A stretch of DNA of 64,000 nt from Clostridium celatum DSM 1785 (GTDB lineage: Bacteria > Bacillota > Clostridia > Clostridiales > Clostridiaceae): contig NZ_KB291650.1 in NCBI RefSeq assembly GCF_000320405.1, positions 1 through 64,000 on the forward strand. The letters are read 5' to 3'. Position numbers and translations under genes: made by a program. The notes under the pieces are model-generated. The model had not been told where the DNA came from, searched no databases, and saw nothing but the letters and a program-made list of their open reading frames with translations. Shown here piece by piece: positions 21,493-31,389 of the stretch; position 1 is the stretch's first letter, and every line of letters starts with the position of its first letter.

Positions 21493-22776
21493 ATGGAAGC
21501 TAAAATGGAAAAAATTGATGTAAATGTTGTTAAATTTGAAGTAAAGGTTGAAGCAGAAAAATTTAACGAAGCTTTAACAAGAGCATATAAGAAAAATGTT
21601 AAACATTTCAACGTACCAGGATTCAGAAAAGGTAAAGTGCCAATGAATATGGTAAAAAAATATTATGGAATTGAAGTTCTTTTAGAAGATGCAATAAATT
21701 TTGCTATTGAAGGATCATATGGAAAAGTATTAGAAGAAAATAACATAATACCAGTAGATTATCCAAAGGTAGATGTTGTTGAAGTTGGAGAAGGTAAAGA
21801 TTTTGTATATACTGCCGAAGTAACTGTTTATCCAGAAGTTGAATTAGGAGCATATACAGGATTATCAATAGAAAAGAAAACTTACGAGGTTACAGAAGAA
21901 GAAGTTTCTAAGAAGCTTAAAGAAATGCAAGAAAAGGGTGCAAGAATAGAAACTAAAGAAGATGGAACAGTTGAAAATGGAAACATTGCTGTTATAGACT
22001 TCAAAGGATTTGTTGATGGAGAAGCTTTCCAAGGTGGAGAAGGAACTGATTACTCTTTAGAAATCGGATCAAAGACTTTCATTGATACATTTGAAGAACA
22101 ATTAATAGGAGCTAAAGTAAATGATACTGTAGAAGTAAATGTTACTTTCCCAGAAAACTATGGTAAAGAAGAATTAAATGGTAAACCAGCTAAATTCGAA
22201 GTTACTATAAAAGAAGTAAAATTTAAAGAGTTACCAGAATTAGATGACGAATTTGCAAAAGAAACATCAGAATTTGATACTTTTGCTGAATTAAAAGAAG
22301 ATATAACTAAGAAACTTGAAGCAGCTAATGAAACTAGATCAGAAAGAGAATTCGAAGAAGCTGTTATAACTGCTGTTGCAGGAAATGCTAAAGTTGATGT
22401 TCCAGCAGTAATGGTAGAAAAAGAAGTAGATAAGATGGTTAAGAATCTTGAACAAAGATTACAATATCAAGGATTAAGCTTAGAACAATACTTCCAATTC
22501 ACAGGTACTGACGCAGATAAAATGAGAGAATATATGAGAGAAAATGCTAGAACTAAAGTTAAAGTTGATTTAGTTTTAGAAGCAATTGAAAAGGCTGAAA
22601 AATTTGAAGCTACTGAAGAAGAAATAAGAGAAAAAGCTAAAGAAGTTGCTAAAATGTACTCAGCACAAGAAGATGAAAAGATGGTAGATCTTTTACTTCA
22701 AAGTCAAGCAGCTGCTTTAAAGGCTGACGTTGTTACAAACAAAACAATGAAGTTCTTACTTGAAAATAATAAATAA
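21493..22776 (+). CDS. tig: trigger factor
   Basis: A 427-residue ribosome-bound chaperone with peptidyl-prolyl isomerase activity that folds emerging chains. The N-terminal domain (about 1-140) has the ribosome-docking signature FRKGKVP at about 44-50. An FKBP-type domain follows (about 160-245, with [16 protein letters not shown]), then a helical C-terminal cradle (about 250-427). Length is standard. ATG 21493 is preceded by AGGAGG, and a good promoter lies upstream. It heads the conserved order tig-clpP-clpX-lon, so nascent-chain folding and ATP-dependent proteolysis are encoded side by side. Confidence 0.96.
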   Translation: MEAKMEKIDVNVVKFEVKVEAEKFNEALTRAYKKNVKHFNVPGFRKGKVPMNMVKKYYGIEVLLEDAINFAIEGSYGKVLEENNIIPVDYPKVDVVEVGEGKDFVYTAEVTVYPEVELGAYTGLSIEKKTYEVTEEEVSKKLKEMQEKGARIETKEDGTVENGNIAVIDFKGFVDGEAFQGGEGTDYSLEIGSKTFIDTFEEQLIGAKVNDTVEVNVTFPENYGKEELNGKPAKFEVTIKEVKFKELPELDDEFAKETSEFDTFAELKEDITKKLEAANETRSEREFEEAVITAVAGNAKVDVPAVMVEKEVDKMVKNLEQRLQYQGLSLEQYFQFTGTDADKMREYMRENARTKVKVDLVLEAIEKAEKFEATEEEIREKAKEVAKMYSAQEDEKMVDLLLQSQAAALKADVVTNKTMKFLLENNK

Positions 22777-22784
22777 TTTATTTG

Positions 22785-22812
22785 TAATTGCCAGAAGAAA
22801 TTCTGGCAATTA
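22785..22812 (+). terminator. GAAA-tetraloop hairpin after tig
   Basis: TAATTGCCAGAA (22785-22796), loop GAAA, and its complement (22801-22812). The stem is strong but the 3' side lacks a T run, so it may be a weak terminator or a 3'-end stabiliser between tig and clpP. Confidence 0.6.
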
Positions 22813-22929
22813 TTAAAATATTCTATTAACAAAATAAAGTAAATTTTATATAATTTTATTATAATTACTTTATAATAAATTGGATATATTATTATATGAA
22901 GGGTTTTATAAGAGAAGGAGGGAAATAAA

Positions 22930-23535
22930 ATGAGCAATTATGTACCATATGTTGTAGAACAAACAGGAAGAGGAGAAAGGTCTTACGATATATTCTCAAG
23001 ACTTTTAAAAGATAGAATAATAATGTTAAGTGGAGAAGTAAATGATGTTACAGCTAATTTAGTAGTAGCACAATTATTATTCTTAGAAAGTGAAGATCCA
23101 GAAAAGGATATTTATCTTTATATAAATAGTCCAGGTGGTTCAATAACTTCAGGGATGGCGATTTATGATACTATGCAATATATAAAATGTGATGTAAGCA
23201 CTATTTGTATAGGTATGGCTGCATCTATGGGAGCATTTTTACTTTCAGCAGGAGCTCCTGGTAAAAGATTTGCACTTCCACATAGTGAAATTATGATTCA
23301 TCAACCTTTGGGTGGATTCCAAGGTCAGGCAACTGATATTGATATTCATGCAAAAAGAATATTAAAAATTAAAGAAAACTTAACTAGAATTATGGCAGAA
23401 TCAACAAATGGTAAAGTTGATTATGAAACTATGGTAGGAATGTGTGAAAGAGATAATTTCTTAGATGCGGAAGAAGCATTAAATATTGGTTTAATTGATG
23501 AAGTAATTAAGAGAAATAAAATTAATAACAAGTAG
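22930..23535 (+). CDS. clpP: ATP-dependent Clp protease proteolytic subunit ClpP
   Basis: A 201-residue serine protease that forms the tetradecameric chamber used by ClpX and other Clp ATPases. The catalytic triad is Ser99 (GMAASMGAF), His124 ([10 protein letters not shown]) and an Asp near 173 (RDNFLDA); the NSPGGS loop is present. ATG 22930 follows AAGGAGGG. Length is normal. The region upstream has promoter-like TATAAT-type sequence and no obvious CtsR repeat (GGTCAAA direct repeat). It lies 38 bp before clpX and is probably transcribed with it. Confidence 0.97.
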   Translation: MSNYVPYVVEQTGRGERSYDIFSRLLKDRIIMLSGEVNDVTANLVVAQLLFLESEDPEKDIYLYINSPGGSITSGMAIYDTMQYIKCDVSTICIGMAASMGAFLLSAGAPGKRFALPHSEIMIHQPLGGFQGQATDIDIHAKRILKIKENLTRIMAESTNGKVDYETMVGMCERDNFLDAEEALNIGLIDEVIKRNKINNK

Positions 23536-23573
23536 TATTTTTGGCAAAGCTTATGCCAAAGTGAGGTGAGGTT

Positions 23574-24872
23574 ATGGCTAAATTTGAAGATAAAAAACAA
23601 TTAAAGTGCTCTTTTTGTGGTAAAAATCAAGATCAAGTAAAGAGATTGATTGCAGGTCCAGGTGTATATATTTGTGATGAGTGTATAGATTTATGTTCAG
23701 ATATAATTCAAGATGAATTTGAAGAAAATAATGTAGAGTTAGATACAACGACTTTACCAAAACCATCAGAAATAAAGGCATATTTAGATCAATATGTAAT
23801 TGGTCAAGATAGAGCAAAAAAAGCATTATCTGTTGCAGTTTATAATCATTATAAAAGAGTTAAATCTAATACAATAGATGATGATATTGAGCTTCAAAAA
23901 AGTAATATATTACTTTTAGGGCCTACAGGTTCAGGTAAAACACTTTTAGCTCAAACTTTAGCGAAATTTTTAAATGTTCCATTTGCAATTGCAGATGCAA
24001 CAACATTAACTGAAGCAGGGTATGTTGGGGAAGATGTTGAAAATATTTTACTTAAACTAATACAAAATGCCGATTATGATGTTGAAAAAGCTGAAAGAGG
24101 AATCATTTATATAGATGAAATTGATAAGATAGCTAGAAAATCTGAAAATCCATCAATAACTAGAGATGTTTCAGGTGAAGGGGTTCAACAAGCTTTATTA
24201 AAGATTTTAGAAGGAACAACTGCTTCTGTGCCTCCTCAAGGAGGAAGAAAGCATCCACATCAAGAATTTATACAAATAAATACTTCTAATATATTATTTA
24301 TTTGTGGTGGTGCTTTTGATGGAATTGAAAAAATAATTCAAAAGAGAACAAGAGTAAGCCAAATGGGATTTGGTGCTGAAATTCAATCTAAAGAAATGAA
24401 AGATGTTGGAGAAGTATTGAAAAATATTTTACCAGAAGATTTATTGAAGTTTGGATTAATTCCAGAGTTTGTTGGAAGATTACCTATGGTAGTTTCTTTA
24501 GAGTCTTTAGATCAAAATGCTCTAATTAATATTTTAAGTCAACCTAAAAATGCCTTAGTAAAGCAATATTCAAAGTTGTTTGAAATAGATAATGTTGAAT
24601 TAGAATTTACTGAAGAAGCATTAAAAGCTATTGCAGATGAAGCTATAGCAAGAAAAACAGGTGCTAGAGGATTAAGAGCTATAGTTGAAGATATAATGAT
24701 TGATATTATGTTTGAAATTCCTTCAGATGAACAAATTACTAAAGTTGTTATAACTGAAGAGGCTATTAAGTCTAAGACTTTCCCAGAGGTTATAAGATTA
24801 GGGGAAAATGAAAGTAGACCGCTTCTTAAAAGTAAAAAAACTAAAAAGAAAAAGGGCATGGAAACTGCTTAA
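23574..24872 (+). CDS. clpX: ATP-dependent Clp protease ATP-binding subunit ClpX
   Basis: A 432-residue AAA+ unfoldase that recognises tagged proteins and feeds them to ClpP. The N-terminal C4 zinc domain has CSFCGKN and CDECIDLC. Walker A is GPTGSGKT, Walker B is [10 protein letters not shown], the pore loop is GYVGED and the RKH loop is [10 protein letters not shown]. The C-terminal part has the ARGLRAIVE sensor-2 motif, then a Lys-rich tail. ATG 23574 follows GTGAGGTGAGG. A terminator overlaps the stop codon, so lonB downstream has its own start. Confidence 0.97.
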   Translation: MAKFEDKKQLKCSFCGKNQDQVKRLIAGPGVYICDECIDLCSDIIQDEFEENNVELDTTTLPKPSEIKAYLDQYVIGQDRAKKALSVAVYNHYKRVKSNTIDDDIELQKSNILLLGPTGSGKTLLAQTLAKFLNVPFAIADATTLTEAGYVGEDVENILLKLIQNADYDVEKAERGIIYIDEIDKIARKSENPSITRDVSGEGVQQALLKILEGTTASVPPQGGRKHPHQEFIQINTSNILFICGGAFDGIEKIIQKRTRVSQMGFGAEIQSKEMKDVGEVLKNILPEDLLKFGLIPEFVGRLPMVVSLESLDQNALINILSQPKNALVKQYSKLFEIDNVELEFTEEALKAIADEAIARKTGARGLRAIVEDIMIDIMFEIPSDEQITKVVITEEAIKSKTFPEVIRLGENESRPLLKSKKTKKKKGMETA

Positions 24873-24898
24873 AAAGAGGCTGAATAGCCTCTTTTTTT
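24871..24898 (+). terminator. terminator of clpX
   Basis: AAAAAGAGGCT, loop GAAT, AGCCTCTTTTTTT. The stem begins within the stop codon. Confidence 0.92.
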
Positions 24899-24992
24899 AT
24901 TTATAATTTTACAAAGAAAAATATGTAAAATTTTAAAGGTTAAATAAGAATATAACTACTAAGTTGTGTTAATACTTAAAATAACAAAATGT

Positions 24993-25028
24993 AAAGGAGG
25001 TTAATATTTACATAATTTTTATGTAAAT
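24993..25028 (+). promoter_or_regulatory. distant Shine-Dalgarno and intervening hairpin of lonB
   Basis: A strong AAAGGAGG (24993-25000) is followed not by a start codon but by a perfect 10-bp hairpin, ATTTACATAA (25006-25015), loop TTT, TTATGTAAAT (25019-25028). The lonB ATG is at 25038, 37 nt from the Shine-Dalgarno. Folding would cut the effective spacing to about 14 nt. A stop codon (TAA 25029) excludes any in-frame start nearer the Shine-Dalgarno. Confidence 0.6.
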
Positions 25029-25037
25029 TAAAAAAGT

Positions 25038-26687
25038 ATGAATCAACTAGTAATTGTTCTTCAAATAATAATGATGATTTTATTTATTATATATTTATTT
25101 AATAATAATAAAGCAAATCATGCGAAATCTACAATTGTAGATAAGGAAAATAAAAAAGAAATGGAAAAACTTTTGAAAATGAGGAGTATAAGCCTTACAG
25201 AGCCTTTAACAGAAAAAAGTAGACCAAGTAATTTTGAAGAGATAATAGGTCAAGAAGAAGGGATTAAAGCACTACAGGCAGCAATATGTGGACCTAATCC
25301 ACAACATGTTATAATATATGGTCCGCCAGGTATAGGTAAAACAGCAGCTGCAAGATTAGTTCTAGAAGTAGCAAAAAAGAAAAGTAAATCTCCTTTTAGA
25401 AGTGATGCAAATTTTATTGAAATAGATGCAACTACAATTAGATTTGATGAAAGAGGAATAGCAGATCCTCTTATAGGTTCAGTACATGATCCAATATATC
25501 AAGGGGCAGGCGCATTTGGTATTGCTGGAATACCACAACCTAAACCTGGAGCAGTAACTAAGGCACATGGAGGAGTATTGTTTATTGATGAAATTGGAGA
25601 ACTACATCCAATTGAAATGAATAAATTACTTAAAGTATTAGAGGATAGAAAGGTGTTTTTGGATAGTTCATATTATAGTTCTGAAGATCCTAATATGCCA
25701 GGGTTTATTAGAGAAATATTTGAAAATGGTTTACCGGCTGATTTTAGACTTATAGGAGCGACAACTAGAAGTCCAGAGGAAATAGCTCCAGCTATTAGAT
25801 CGCGATGCGTAGAGGTGTTTTTTAGAGCTTTAAATACAGATGAGATTAGAAAAATTGCAGAAAATTCAATTAAAAAAGTAGGACTTAAAGTTTCAGAAAA
25901 AGGACTAGACATTATAAGTAGACATTGTAACAATGGAAGAGAAGTTGTTAATTTAGTTCAATTATGCTCTGGAATAGCAATAAATGAAGAAAGAGAAAAA
26001 ATATTAGAGGAAGATATTAATTGGGTTATAGAAAATGGTCAATACACAGAAATTCCAGAAAAGAAAATAAATGAAAAGCCACAAATTGGAGTTGTAAATG
26101 GATTAGCAGTATATGGAGCAAATATAGGAATGGTTATGGAGATTGAAGCTACAGCTAAAAAGATTGTTGGAAGAAAAGGAGAGTTAAAGATAAGTGGTAT
26201 AATAGAGGAAGAAGAAATATCAATGAATAATAAGAAGGTTAAAAGAAAAAGTACAGCATATTCATCTGTTCAAAATGTTTTAACTGTATTGAATAATGTA
26301 TTTAATTTGAAATGTGATGAGTTTGATATTCATATAAATATACCAGGTGGAATGCCTGTTGATGGTCCATCAGCAGGAGCAGCAATATCTATAGCTGTAT
26401 ATAGTGCCATAACTAATAGCATTATAAAAAATGATGTGGCTATTACAGGAGAAATTAGTTTGCTTGGAAATATTAATCCTATAGGTGGAGTTAATGCTAA
26501 AATATTAGCTGCTAAAAAGGCTGGTGCAACAACAGTTATTATACCTGCAGCAAATTGGAATGAAGCATTTCTAGAATATGAAGGTGTTAGAATTATACCT
26601 ATAAAACATATAAAAGAAGCAATAGATATATCTAGTGTGGAAATTTTAAATAGCAAAAGAGATATATTATCAGCAAAAAGTAAATAA
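25038..26687 (+). CDS. lonB: ATP-dependent protease LonB (clostridial/Bacillus type)
   Basis: A 549-residue AAA+ protease. A short N-terminal hydrophobic segment (about 4-21) may anchor it to the membrane. The ATPase domain (about 55-330) has Walker A GPPGIGKT and Walker B VLFIDEIGELHP. The C-terminal Lon protease domain has the Ser445/Lys488 dyad (DGPSAG; VNAKILAAKKAG), with the 43-residue spacing usual for Lon. It lacks the large LonA N domain. LonB of Bacillus is linked to sporulation. The start at 25038 depends on a Shine-Dalgarno 37 nt upstream with a hairpin between; the next ATGs (codons 12-13) have none. It is flanked by clpX and lonA. Confidence 0.93.
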   Translation: MNQLVIVLQIIMMILFIIYLFNNNKANHAKSTIVDKENKKEMEKLLKMRSISLTEPLTEKSRPSNFEEIIGQEEGIKALQAAICGPNPQHVIIYGPPGIGKTAAARLVLEVAKKKSKSPFRSDANFIEIDATTIRFDERGIADPLIGSVHDPIYQGAGAFGIAGIPQPKPGAVTKAHGGVLFIDEIGELHPIEMNKLLKVLEDRKVFLDSSYYSSEDPNMPGFIREIFENGLPADFRLIGATTRSPEEIAPAIRSRCVEVFFRALNTDEIRKIAENSIKKVGLKVSEKGLDIISRHCNNGREVVNLVQLCSGIAINEEREKILEEDINWVIENGQYTEIPEKKINEKPQIGVVNGLAVYGANIGMVMEIEATAKKIVGRKGELKISGIIEEEEISMNNKKVKRKSTAYSSVQNVLTVLNNVFNLKCDEFDIHINIPGGMPVDGPSAGAAISIAVYSAITNSIIKNDVAITGEISLLGNINPIGGVNAKILAAKKAGATTVIIPAANWNEAFLEYEGVRIIPIKHIKEAIDISSVEILNSKRDILSAKSK

Positions 26688-26740
26688 AATTATTTGAAGG
26701 AAGTGTATAGAAGTAAAATGTTAACTAATAAAATAAATAC

Positions 26741-26752
26741 TTTGACGTCAAA
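26741..26752. promoter_or_regulatory. perfect palindrome upstream of lonA
   Basis: TTTGACGTCAAA lies in the 267-bp gap between lonB and lonA, 203 bp before the lonA ATG. It may be a transcription-factor site, or part of a weak lonB terminator since TTTTATTT follows. No CtsR-type direct repeat is present. Confidence 0.4.
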
Positions 26753-26954
26753 ATTTTATTTACTTTAATACCCTTCCTTATTGCAATTAAATTAAGTGGG
26801 AGTTTAGTTATTAAATTGATATACATAGTAGGTTCTATATTAATATTTTATACTTTATAATAAATAGAGCCTTAAAAAGTTGAAAAAGTTAAATATTATG
26901 TGTATACTAGAAAAGTTAGAAGTAGTATAATGAAAATTTGAATGGAGGGGGAAA

Positions 26955-29282
26955 ATGAATAAGAATTTAATTGAAATGCCTGTGATTCCACTAAGAGGTA
27001 TAACTATTTTTCCCAATATGATAATACACTTTGATATTGGAAGAGAAAAGTCTATAAAAGCTCTTGAAGAGGTTATGTTACAAGGTGGAAAAATATTTTT
27101 AGTAGCACAAAAAGATCCTGAGATTGAAGAACCAGGATATGATGATATTTATTCTATAGGAACTATATGTAAAGTAAAACAAATATTAAAGCTACCAAAA
27201 GACGTTACTAGAGTATTAGTAGAAGGCGTTGAAAGAGCTACATTAGAAGAAGTAGTAGAAAATGATAAATATATGAAAGCTTTAATAAAAAAGGTTGAAG
27301 AAGATTCACAAGAAGTAGAAAGCACAGAGGATATTGCATTTAGAAATCAATTAGGGAAGGCTTTTTCAGCATATATTAAAGCAACAGAAGGCGACAATAG
27401 TAAAGTACTTCAAATGATGAGTCATGAGAAAAATTTAGGTAAAATTACCGATTTAATTGCTGCATATATACAATTAGAAGAATCAAAAAAACAAATAATT
27501 TTAGAAACTCTTAATATTCATGAGAGAATAGAAAAACTACTTGCTTTTATTGATGAAGAAATTGAAGTTATAACTATTGAAAAGTCTATAGGAGAAAAAG
27601 TAAAGGACAAGGTTGAAAAGGCTAATAAGGAATACTTTTTAAGGGAGCAAATAAAAGTTATTCAAGAAGAGCTTGGTGAAGATGAAGATAAAAAAGAAAT
27701 CGAAGCCTATGAGGAAAAAATAGATAGATTAAAAATGTCTAAAGAAGCAAAAGAAAAAGCTAAGAATGAATTAAATAGATTAAAAACCTCTGGTTCTGGT
27801 GAAGCTAATAATATAAGAAATTATTTAGATTGGATTTTAGCAATGCCTTGGGGTAAGGCAACTAAGGATTCTTTTGATATAGAGAAAGCTTCTCAAATGT
27901 TAGATGAAGAACACTATGGATTAGATGAAGTGAAGACTAGAATTTTAGAATATTTAGCTGTTAAGCAATATACTAAAACATTAAAAGGACCTATACTTTG
28001 TTTAGTTGGGCCTCCTGGAGTTGGAAAGAGTTCCATTGCAAATTCCTTAGCAAACTCTCTTAATAGAAAATTTGTAAGAATTTCTTTAGGGGGAATAAAA
28101 GATGAAGCGGAAATAAGAGGACATAGAAGAACTTATGTAGGAGCAATACCAGGAAGAATTGTATATGCTTTAAAAGAAGCTAAAGTAAATAATCCTTTAA
28201 TATTACTTGATGAAATAGATAAATTAAGTCAAGATTACAAAGGAAGTCCTGCAGATGCATTACTTGAGGTTTTAGATGAGAAACAAAATAAAGCATTCAG
28301 AGATACTTTTTTAGAAGTAGATTTAGATTTATCTAATGTTTTATTTGTTACTACAGCTAATTCTTTAGATACAATACCAAGACCTTTATTAGATAGAATG
28401 GAAGTTATAGAAGTAAGTGGATATACTTATGAAGAGAAGTTTAATATAGCTAAGAATCATCTAATAAAAAGAGCATTAAAAGAATTAAATATAGCTGAAG
28501 ATAAAATTAAAATTTCTGATAATGCTATTAAGGAAATTGTTAATGGATATACTAGAGAATCAGGAGTTAGAGGATTAAATCGCCAAATTAATAAGGTTAT
28601 AAGAAAAGCTATAACAGAACTTGTTAAATCTAAAAAAGATAGTATAACTATAACTGCTAATAGATTAGAGAAATATTTAGGACCAGTAGTTTTTGAGTTT
28701 GAAAAATCAGAAATGGAAGATAAAATTGGTGTTGTTACTGGACTTGCATGGACAGCGTATGGAGGAGATACACTTCCAGTAGAGGTAGCTGTTATGAAAG
28801 GAAATGGAAAACTAGAATTAACAGGTCAGCTTGGAGCTGTAATGCAAGAATCAGCTAAAACTGCATATAGTTATGTAAGAGCTAATGCTAAAAAATATAG
28901 TATTCCTGAAGATTTTTATAAGAAAAATGATATTCATATACATGTTCCTGAAGGGGCTGTACCAAAGGATGGACCATCTGCAGGTGTAACGTTAGTTACT
29001 GCACTAGTTTCAGCTTTAGCTAAAAGAAAAGTTAAGGGAAATATTGCAATGACTGGAGAAGTTACATTAACAGGAAGAGTTCTAGCAATTGGAGGAGTTA
29101 AAGAAAAATGTTTAGCTGCTCATAGAATAGGAATTGATACAATTATTTTACCTAAAGAAAATAAAAAAAATGTAGATGAAATACCAGCCTCAATAAAAGG
29201 TAAGTTAAATTTAATATTTGCAAGCCATGTTGAAGAGGTATTAGAAGAAGCATTAATTGGAGTTGAGTATAGTGATAATTAA
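26955..29282 (+). CDS. lon: ATP-dependent protease LonA
   Basis: A 775-residue AAA+ protease that degrades misfolded and regulatory proteins in the cytoplasm. The N-terminal substrate-binding LAN domain (about 1-205) starts [15 protein letters not shown]; a coiled coil follows (about 210-260). The ATPase domain has Walker [10 protein letters not shown] and Walker [11 protein letters not shown]. The protease domain has the Ser675-Lys718 dyad ([21 protein letters not shown]). Length is standard. ATG 26955 follows GGAGGGGG. The 3' end overlaps the start of engB by 11 bp, so the two are co-translated. Confidence 0.97.
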   Translation: MNKNLIEMPVIPLRGITIFPNMIIHFDIGREKSIKALEEVMLQGGKIFLVAQKDPEIEEPGYDDIYSIGTICKVKQILKLPKDVTRVLVEGVERATLEEVVENDKYMKALIKKVEEDSQEVESTEDIAFRNQLGKAFSAYIKATEGDNSKVLQMMSHEKNLGKITDLIAAYIQLEESKKQIILETLNIHERIEKLLAFIDEEIEVITIEKSIGEKVKDKVEKANKEYFLREQIKVIQEELGEDEDKKEIEAYEEKIDRLKMSKEAKEKAKNELNRLKTSGSGEANNIRNYLDWILAMPWGKATKDSFDIEKASQMLDEEHYGLDEVKTRILEYLAVKQYTKTLKGPILCLVGPPGVGKSSIANSLANSLNRKFVRISLGGIKDEAEIRGHRRTYVGAIPGRIVYALKEAKVNNPLILLDEIDKLSQDYKGSPADALLEVLDEKQNKAFRDTFLEVDLDLSNVLFVTTANSLDTIPRPLLDRMEVIEVSGYTYEEKFNIAKNHLIKRALKELNIAEDKIKISDNAIKEIVNGYTRESGVRGLNRQINKVIRKAITELVKSKKDSITITANRLEKYLGPVVFEFEKSEMEDKIGVVTGLAWTAYGGDTLPVEVAVMKGNGKLELTGQLGAVMQESAKTAYSYVRANAKKYSIPEDFYKKNDIHIHVPEGAVPKDGPSAGVTLVTALVSALAKRKVKGNIAMTGEVTLTGRVLAIGGVKEKCLAAHRIGIDTIILPKENKKNVDEIPASIKGKLNLIFASHVEEVLEEALIGVEYSDN

Positions 29283-29892
29283 AAAATCGGAGTTTATTAT
29301 ATCTGCTGTAAAAAGGAATCAGTATCCTATAGATGGTAGAAATGAAATTGCCTTTGTTGGTAGATCTAACGTTGGTAAAAGTTCTATAATAAACGCTTTA
29401 ACAAATAGAAGAAAGCTTGCTAAGGTTTCTCAAACGCCTGGTAAGACTAGACTTATTAATTTCTTTTTAATAAATGATGATTTCTACTTAGTGGATTTAC
29501 CTGGATATGGTTATGCTAAGGTATCTAAGAAAGAAAAGGAAAGTTGGGGTAAGACTATAGAGACATACCTTACAGATAGAGACGAATTAAAAAGAGTTAT
29601 ACTTTTAGTTGATTCAAGACATAAGCCAACAGCTGATGATATAATGATGTATGAGTGGATTAAGCATTATGATTATGATTGTATTGTAATTGCTACTAAA
29701 AGTGATAAGTTATCCAATAATGAATTAGGAAAGAGCAGAAAGTTAATAAAGGAAACTTTAGGGCTTGGAAATACAGATAAGTTTTACTTCTTCTCATCTT
29801 TAAATAAAAAAGGAAAAGATGAATTAATAGATAATATATTTGCAGATTTATCAGAAGAAGCTATTAGAGAAGAAATGGATAATGTTGAATAG
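29272..29892 (+). CDS. engB: ribosome-biogenesis GTPase EngB/YsxC
   Basis: A 206-residue P-loop GTPase needed for assembly of the large ribosomal subunit. The motifs are G1 [10 protein letters not shown]2 with TPGKTR, G3 [12 protein letters not shown], and G4 ATKSDKL. I chose GTG 29272 because the protein then opens [15 protein letters not shown], like its relatives, with GGAG at 29258-29261. A TTG at 29257 would overlap that site. The start lies inside lonA, a linkage (lon-engB) common in Firmicutes. A strong terminator follows. Confidence 0.94.
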   Translation: MIIKKSEFIISAVKRNQYPIDGRNEIAFVGRSNVGKSSIINALTNRRKLAKVSQTPGKTRLINFFLINDDFYLVDLPGYGYAKVSKKEKESWGKTIETYLTDRDELKRVILLVDSRHKPTADDIMMYEWIKHYDYDCIVIATKSDKLSNNELGKSRKLIKETLGLGNTDKFYFFSSLNKKGKDELIDNIFADLSEEAIREEMDNVE

Positions 29893-29893
29893 T

Positions 29894-29925
29894 AAAAAGC
29901 TACCGTTTGGTAGCTTTTTATTTTA
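29894..29925 (+). terminator. terminator of lonA-engB
   Basis: AAAAAGCTACC, loop GTTT, GGTAGCTTTTT, then ATTTT. Confidence 0.93.
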
Positions 29926-30042
29926 TAAAAAATAAAATTTAGTAAATTTGAATCGATGAAAATTGTGTCAAATAATATAATACGGAATAGTATATAGTAT
30001 AAAAACAAAAAAATAAAATCTGATCCTTAGGAGGAATATAGT

Positions 30043-30426
30043 ATGCAAATGAATGATATCATTGATGGATTAAACTCATGTGAATGTCCAGATTATCCTC
30101 CAGTAAATCCAGGTGGAATGGTAGGAAACTGTGGTGTTAATGGCTGTGGATTTGGAAGCTGGATATGGATATTATTAATTCTTTTCTATTCTAATGCAGG
30201 TGCATGTGGTGGAAATACAGGCTATGGATGTGCACAAAATAGTTGTGGCTGCGGTGGTGGCTATGGACAAGGTGGCTTATTTGGTGGATTAGGTAATTGT
30301 GGTGGAGGATATTTATTCTTACTAGTTATCTTATTCTTATGTAATGGATGCAATGGATGTAATGGAGTTGGTAATGGATTTGGATACGGCACAGGCTTCG
30401 ATGGAGCTTGTGGTGGATTATATTAG
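30043..30426 (+). CDS. Gly/Cys-rich small protein, spore-surface-like
   Basis: A 127-residue low-complexity protein with 13 cysteines and a very high glycine content (GCGGGYGQGG, NGCNGCNGVGNG). Two short hydrophobic stretches, about 43-53 (WIWILLILFY) and about 93-104 (YLFLLVILFL), interrupt it. They are shorter than usual membrane helices and recall the hydrophobic patches of small sporulation proteins. ATG 30043 follows AGGAGG. The next gene is 24 bp on and shares the same plan, so the two look like a tandem pair. I do not know the family; a disulfide-linked coat or exosporium component is a plausible guess. Confidence 0.75.
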   Translation: MQMNDIIDGLNSCECPDYPPVNPGGMVGNCGVNGCGFGSWIWILLILFYSNAGACGGNTGYGCAQNSCGCGGGYGQGGLFGGLGNCGGGYLFLLVILFLCNGCNGCNGVGNGFGYGTGFDGACGGLY

Positions 30427-30450
30427 AGGTAGGAAGGAGGATAAATAACT

Positions 30451-30750
30451 ATGTCAAAGAAGAGAGATAAAAAGAATTGTTGCTGTCAACCATGCTGTCA
30501 ACCATGTTGTGAACCATGTTGTTGTAATCAAAACAATGTTGGTGGATGTGGTAATGTATTTGGTGGTTTAAATAATTGTGTTGCACCAATTATATTCTTG
30601 CTTATAGCTTGTGGCTCAGGCATTCTTAACAACAATTGCTCATATTTAATTATCTTATTATTCTTACTATGTGGTGGATCCTACGGAAACCTATTTGGAG
30701 GTAACTACGGAGGAAACAATTGCTGCTGTGAAAGTAACTGCTGCTGCTAG
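30451..30750 (+). CDS. extremely cysteine-rich small protein, spore-surface-like
   Basis: A 99-residue protein with 21 cysteines. A basic N terminus (MSKKRDKK) leads into PCC repeats (CCCQPCCQPCCEPCCC, about 10-25). A middle part follows with two short hydrophobic stretches (APIIFLLIACG, YLIILLFLLCG), and the C terminus ends NCCCESNCCC. ATG 30451 follows AGGAAGGAGG. It is in tandem with the Gly/Cys-rich gene and has the same layout of Cys-rich ends around paired hydrophobic patches. PCC repeats of this sort suit metal binding or disulfide cross-linking. Function unknown; a coat or exosporium role is inferred only from composition and the sporulating host. Confidence 0.75.
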   Translation: MSKKRDKKNCCCQPCCQPCCEPCCCNQNNVGGCGNVFGGLNNCVAPIIFLLIACGSGILNNNCSYLIILLFLLCGGSYGNLFGGNYGGNNCCCESNCCC

Positions 30751-30760
30751 TTAAGAGGAT

Positions 30761-30796
30761 GGAGGGTTTTGTTAAACCCTCCAAAAAAATGCCCTT
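30761..30796 (+). terminator. probable terminator after the Cys-rich pair
   Basis: GGAGGGTTT (30761-30769), loop TGTT, AAACCCTCC (30774-30782). An A7 run follows, then GCCCTTTTTT. The stem is strong but the T run is about 11 nt away, so termination may be partial and reach the next gene. Confidence 0.5.
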
Positions 30797-30862
30797 TTTT
30801 ATAACATATATAAATTAATTACATATAATGGAGTAAGGCAGTTTGTAATAGGAGGAGAGTAA

Positions 30863-31360
30863 ATGTCAAAGCGGAAACATAAAAATAGGAATACTAGAAG
30901 AGAAATTAATAGTGATAATAGAAGTTCTATGAATAATAATGTAAATAATAATATGAATAATATGAACAATAGACAACAGTTTAATAATCCATTTGGTATA
31001 AATCCAAATCAGTTATTGAGTATGCTTGGTAATATTGATATGAACCAAATTAATAGCATGTTACAGTCAATGAACACACAAGGATTTGATTTTAATAATT
31101 TCAATTTAGGAAATTTACAAAATATGATGGGAAATATGGATCAAAGAAATAATAGCAATATGAGTAAAAATAGTGAAGAAAATAATAGTGATATGGAAGA
31201 TGATAGAGATAGCTCAGTAAGAAGTGAAGTAAATAATCCAATAAGAAATGATGAAAACATACAAATGTTGAAGGCCATTAGAAGCATTGTAACAGGAGAT
31301 AAAGCAATTTTTATAGATAAGGTAATTGACTCATATAATAATGGAGTTTTTGATGATTAA
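30863..31360 (+). CDS. Asn/Met-rich low-complexity protein, unknown function
   Basis: A 165-residue protein, about a quarter asparagine. It has a basic start (MSKRKHKNRNTRRE), an Asn/Met-rich middle (NNNVNNNMNNMNN; LLSMLGNIDMNQINSMLQSM), an acidic stretch, and a better-conserved-looking C terminus (MLKAIRSIVTGDKAIFIDKV). ATG 30863 follows GGAGGAGAG. There is no signal peptide. It follows the two Cys-rich genes and may be transcribed with them by read-through. Asn-rich low complexity is seen in some spore coat proteins; I do not recognise the family. Confidence 0.72.
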   Translation: MSKRKHKNRNTRREINSDNRSSMNNNVNNNMNNMNNRQQFNNPFGINPNQLLSMLGNIDMNQINSMLQSMNTQGFDFNNFNLGNLQNMMGNMDQRNNSNMSKNSEENNSDMEDDRDSSVRSEVNNPIRNDENIQMLKAIRSIVTGDKAIFIDKVIDSYNNGVFDD

Positions 31361-31389
31361 TTATTATGTATAAAAAAAATGGAACTGTA

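Noticed and set aside
30469-30525. Repeated PCC-coding units as a tandem DNA repeat or array
   Set aside because: They are a few codon-level repeats within an ORF that has a good ribosome-binding site; spacing and number do not fit a CRISPR or satellite repeat.
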